Positions 6,801-8,539 of a stretch of 8,539 bases of DNA are shown in pieces. Position numbers and translations under genes: made by a program. Every line of letters begins with the position of its first letter. Positions within the stretch are counted from its first letter, which is position 1. The DNA comes from an uncultured Caulobacteraceae bacterium. GTDB taxonomy: Bacteria > Pseudomonadota > Alphaproteobacteria > Caulobacterales > Caulobacteraceae. The DNA lies in contig CALFYB010000498.1 in the NCBI GenBank assembly GCA_937952995.1, positions 1 through 8,539 on the forward strand, given 5' to 3'. The notes under the pieces are model-generated. The model did not search any database. It was not told where the DNA came from and worked only from the letters and a program-made list of their open reading frames with translations.

Positions 6801-7118
6801 CCCCTGGATGTCCCCCATCTTGCCGAGTGACAAGAGGCGGCAGAGGCGGCCATAGGCGGCGCGGTCGCGGGGATAGACGATCAGCTCGGTCCCGTCCAAG
6901 AACACCAGCCGACAGCCGATCAGCAGCCGAAAACCCTCAGCCTTGGCCGCCACATGGGCGCGCACCACCCCGGCCAGACTGTTGCGGTCGGCCAGTCCAA
7001 TCGCCGCCAGACCCAGAGCCTTAGCCGTCAGGACCAGCTCATCCGCATGGGACGCGCCCTCGAGAAACGAGAAGTTGCTGCGCAGGTCCAGCTCGGCATA
7101 GGCCAGATCAGCGGCCAT
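3825..7118 (-). CDS. dnaE2: Error-prone DNA polymerase DnaE2 (ImuC)
   Basis: The 1097-residue C-family polymerase performs mutagenic translesion synthesis in the SOS mutasome with ImuB and the beta clamp. The N-terminal PHP domain (about 5-290) begins AELDLRSNFSFLEGASH. It lacks the HxH metal motif of proofreading PHP domains, as expected in DnaE2. The palm (about 350-560) contains GRGSAANSAVCYCLG (357-371), PPDIDVDFEHER (395-406) and KMMKVDVLALGM (543-554), supplying D397/D399/D401 and D548. Fingers follow to about 790, with IKGFGEYGFPESHA at 741-754. A helix-hairpin-helix region lies near 840-895 and an OB domain at about 985-1055. The tail ends RSRDFH, common in DnaE2. An acidic insertion sits at about 105-118. 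The start lies 9 bp after the imuB stop without a strong ribosome site, suggesting translational coupling. The gene is complete, at the long end of the family. Confidence 0.97.
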   Translation of the reverse strand: MAADLAYAELDLRSNFSFLEGASHADELVLTAKALGLAAIGLADRNSLAGVVRAHVAAKAEGFRLLIGCRLVFLDGTELIVYPRDRAAYGRLCRLLSLGKMGDIQGGPEDQDPDEDDRIAKGDCRLTFEQAKALGEGLIGLVPAPLHLTTKTVSVFEAQMGAWQRAWPDQLYLAAAPLRQGDDRARLNRLAGIAQRTGAPLIATNGVLYHDPSRRPLQDVLACVRQGCRLDEAGLRLQAHAERFLKRPAEMARLFRGHEEALARTMAVVEAARFSLDELQYDYPEEPIPPGKTADQHLADLTWAGAEERYPDGVPAKVQQSLIKELDLIARVNYAPYFLTVHDLVTFARRQAILCQGRGSAANSAVCYCLGITAVDPAQIDLLFERFISEERREPPDIDVDFEHERREEVIQYIYRRYGRHRAAIAATVIRYRPRSAIRDVGKVLGLTEDVTAALANTVWGSHGAGVADEHVRAVGLDPHAPRLALALDLARQLLDFPRHLSQHVGGFILTRGDLVETVPVGNAAMAARTFIEWDKNDIDALKMMKVDVLALGMLSAIRRGFDLIRDAYGRDLCLATVPREDPAVYQMLCQADSVGVFQVESRAQMSMLARLKPVCFYDLVIQVAIVRPGPIQGDMVHPYLNRRAGREPVAFPSPHPDHGPPDELARVLGKTLGVPLFQEQAMRIAMEAARFTGNEANGLRKAMAAFRRVGTIAFYETMMVERMVERGYGREFAERCFNQIKGFGEYGFPESHAASFAHLVYVSAWLKRWFPEVFLAALVNSQPMGFYAPAQLVRDAVAHGVVVRPPDLNASDWDCRLEDKEPAPAAPTASGRPRRRAVRLGLRQIDGFRRDWALALMAARGDQPYADLEDLRRRSGLSGAALDALAAADALGSLSLTRRTGLWAARGLPRAAPAPLFAAMGLEEADGPAPLPPSSASQEVVQDYQTMRLSLKAHPLSFLRQDLARLGVQTAAQLAVAADGARAISAGVVLVRQRPGSAKGVCFMTLEDETGTVNVVIWPKLFKANRPVAMGARLLLIRGRIQRAEGVVHLVADSLEDRSADLASLSQTPTARPSPHASGHRHPRDVRVLPRSRDFH

Positions 7119-7127
7119 CGGACCGGC

Positions 7128-8539
7128 TCATGCAAAGACCCCGTGCAGCCACCATTCGGGTGTCCGGTCCTGATCCTCGCGGCCATAGAGGCCTTCGCGA
7201 AACAGCCAGTAGCGTCGCCCGGTCTCGTCCTCGATACGGTAATAGTCGCGTGTGCGGGGGGCGCGAGGCGAGGCGGCGCTTAGCCGCCACCATTCCGGCG
7301 CGATCCGCTCTGGCCCCTCGGCCCGCACCACCCGCCGCGCCACCCGCCGCCAAGTGAACCGCGCCGGGGCAGAATCGGGCAGCTCGGCAATGGCCTCGAC
7401 CCGTTCGGGCGGATGGAACAGCAGGATCGGGCGCGGGCGAAGCACAGGATCGAAGGCCCCGCACCCAAGGCCGGAGGCCGCATCCCAGCCCTCGCTGCGT
7501 TCGGGCAACCAACTGCCGCGCGGACGGGGGGTCTGGACCGCGTCTTCGCCAAGCTTGGCCTGCAGACGATCGATCAGACCGGCCAAGGCTGCGGCCTCCG
7601 TCGCCGACCGCTCGCCGTCCAATCCCTCTTGCTGCGTCTGGTAGGGTTCGGCGACCGGGGCGCTGAGCATCAGGGCGTCAATGCCAAAGCCGAGATCCAG
7701 CGCCTCCAGCCCCTTTTCCTTGAGCAGCCGCAGCAGATGGCTGGGCTGGGCCGAGGCGGCGCTGAGCCCGGCCTCGATGCTGGTGGTCGCCCCATCCACC
7801 CGATAGCCGGTCAAGGTCAGACGCCGAGCCCCCTGCCCGTCGCGCTGAAGCTGCTCCGCCAAGGCCTTGGCCAGATCAGGCAGATAGAGCGCCACCCCCG
7901 CCGTCTCGGTGATCGGTTCGGCAAAGACCTGAAAGCTGCGATAGGCGGGCGGCGGACGCACCGGCACCACCGGCTCGGCACGAAAGCCGAGGGCCTGATC
8001 CAGCCGCTCAACCACCTTAAGGCCCATCGCCCCGGCCCGAGGCCCCCGAAACCGCCGCGCCAGACCCGCGCGCGGCAGGGGATAGAGATCGCCGATCCGT
8101 TGCAGGCCAAAGCGCTTGAGCAGGGTTGCGGCCTCAGGCTCCAGCCGCAGGGCCTCGACCGGCAGATCGGCCAAGGCCTCGCGCGCACCGCCCACAGGCG
8201 CAATCTGGGTCATACCGCCAAATCGGGCCAGCGCCCAAGCCGCGCCCAAACTGTCGGCCATGGCCACACGGGCGAGGATGCCAGCCTTGGCCAAACGCTG
8301 TTCAAAGGCAGCAATAAAGGCCGTCTCCCCCCCGAACAGATGGGTGCCGCCGGTCATGTCTAGCGCTAATCCCTCTACACCCGGACCATCGGTCATGAGG
8401 GCCACACAGGGCGAAAACCGCTCTGCCCACAGGGCCAGACGCTTCAGAGCCAAGGTCTCCGCCGCCGGATCGGCAGGCACAGTGACCAGATCGGGGGCCA
8501 TGGCTCTGGCATCGGCCTGAGACTGTCCGCGCCACAGGC
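7128..8539 (-). CDS. imuB: ImuB, inactive Y-family polymerase-like mutasome protein (5' end outside window)
   Basis: ImuB is the adaptor that links DnaE2 and ImuA to the beta clamp during SOS mutagenesis. The visible 469 residues include SQADARAMAPDLV, typical of the early ImuB region. An ATG at 8501 falls in the middle of this conserved stretch, and the frame stays open to 8539, so the true start is beyond the edge (perhaps 40-60 residues missing). Counting from that ATG, GVEGLALDMTGGTHLFGGE (41-59) occupies the place of the Y-family SIDE motif but lacks the catalytic D-E pair, as expected for ImuB. A helix-hairpin-helix lies near 125-150 and the little-finger domain at about 185-285. The conserved C-terminal domain (about 355-457) carries TRDYYRIEDETGRRYWLFR and ends WWLHGVFA. 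The usual clamp-binding site appears as the degenerate QQEGLDG (290-296). It is co-directional and probably co-transcribed with dnaE2. Confidence 0.95.
   Translation of the reverse strand, partial: LWRGQSQADARAMAPDLVTVPADPAAETLALKRLALWAERFSPCVALMTDGPGVEGLALDMTGGTHLFGGETAFIAAFEQRLAKAGILARVAMADSLGAAWALARFGGMTQIAPVGGAREALADLPVEALRLEPEAATLLKRFGLQRIGDLYPLPRAGLARRFRGPRAGAMGLKVVERLDQALGFRAEPVVPVRPPPAYRSFQVFAEPITETAGVALYLPDLAKALAEQLQRDGQGARRLTLTGYRVDGATTSIEAGLSAASAQPSHLLRLLKEKGLEALDLGFGIDALMLSAPVAEPYQTQQEGLDGERSATEAAALAGLIDRLQAKLGEDAVQTPRPRGSWLPERSEGWDAASGLGCGAFDPVLRPRPILLFHPPERVEAIAELPDSAPARFTWRRVARRVVRAEGPERIAPEWWRLSAASPRAPRTRDYYRIEDETGRRYWLFREGLYGREDQDRTPEWWLHGVFA

Noticed and set aside
7413..8363. 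Plus-strand open frame of 316 codons opposite imuB
   Set aside because: Low-complexity R/G/Q/P-rich translation without motifs; imuB on the minus strand explains the sequence.
8499..8501. ATG at 8501 as the true start of imuB
   Set aside because: The conserved ImuB segment SQADARAMAPDLV spans this ATG and the frame is open to the window edge, so it is an internal methionine.
7119..8539. LexA/SOS box (GTTC-N7-GTTC) for the mutasome genes
   Set aside because: I found none upstream of dnaE2 within the window; the operon promoter would be upstream of imuA or imuB beyond the right edge.

Overview
The window reads as a chromosomal segment of a GC-rich alphaproteobacterium. The order imuB-dnaE2, the alphaproteobacterial style of the DnaE2 and Zur proteins, and the intergenic repeats all fit Caulobacterales or close relatives. 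That placement is inference; no rRNA or species marker is present. Codon choice looks uniform across the genes, and there is no integrase, phage gene or tRNA.

Layout: bases 1-292 carry no gene. They are packed with at least four kinds of palindromic intergenic repeat. The last is a composite of two head-to-head REP-like units that ends exactly on the stop codon of the first gene. Next is a minus-strand crotonase-family gene (293-1147) whose active-site residues match dienoyl-CoA isomerase (ECH1). A 154-bp divergent intergenic region separates it from a plus-strand alpha/beta hydrolase (1302-2240). The hydrolase converges, with only 3 bp between stop codons, on a minus-strand double-hotdog acyl-CoA thioesterase (2244-3188). 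These three enzymes share an acyl-CoA/ester theme, but they are not one operon.

From 3270 to the right edge every gene is on the minus strand. In transcription order they are imuB (7128 to beyond 8539, its 5' end lost at the window edge), dnaE2 (3825-7118, 9 bp after imuB) and a zinc-responsive Fur-family repressor, zur (3270-3752, 72 bp after dnaE2). The thioesterase follows 81 bp after zur. imuB and dnaE2 are the core of the SOS mutasome. ImuB, a catalytically dead Y-family protein, recruits the error-prone C-family polymerase DnaE2 to the replication clamp for translesion synthesis. imuA and the LexA-controlled promoter would normally lie upstream, beyond 8539, and are not visible.

Most of the window is ordinary conserved chromosome, and I found no convincing undescribed system. 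The most distinctive features are the repeat island at 1-296, the apparent use of a repeat boundary as a stop codon, a degenerate clamp-binding motif in ImuB, and an acidic insertion in the PHP domain of DnaE2.
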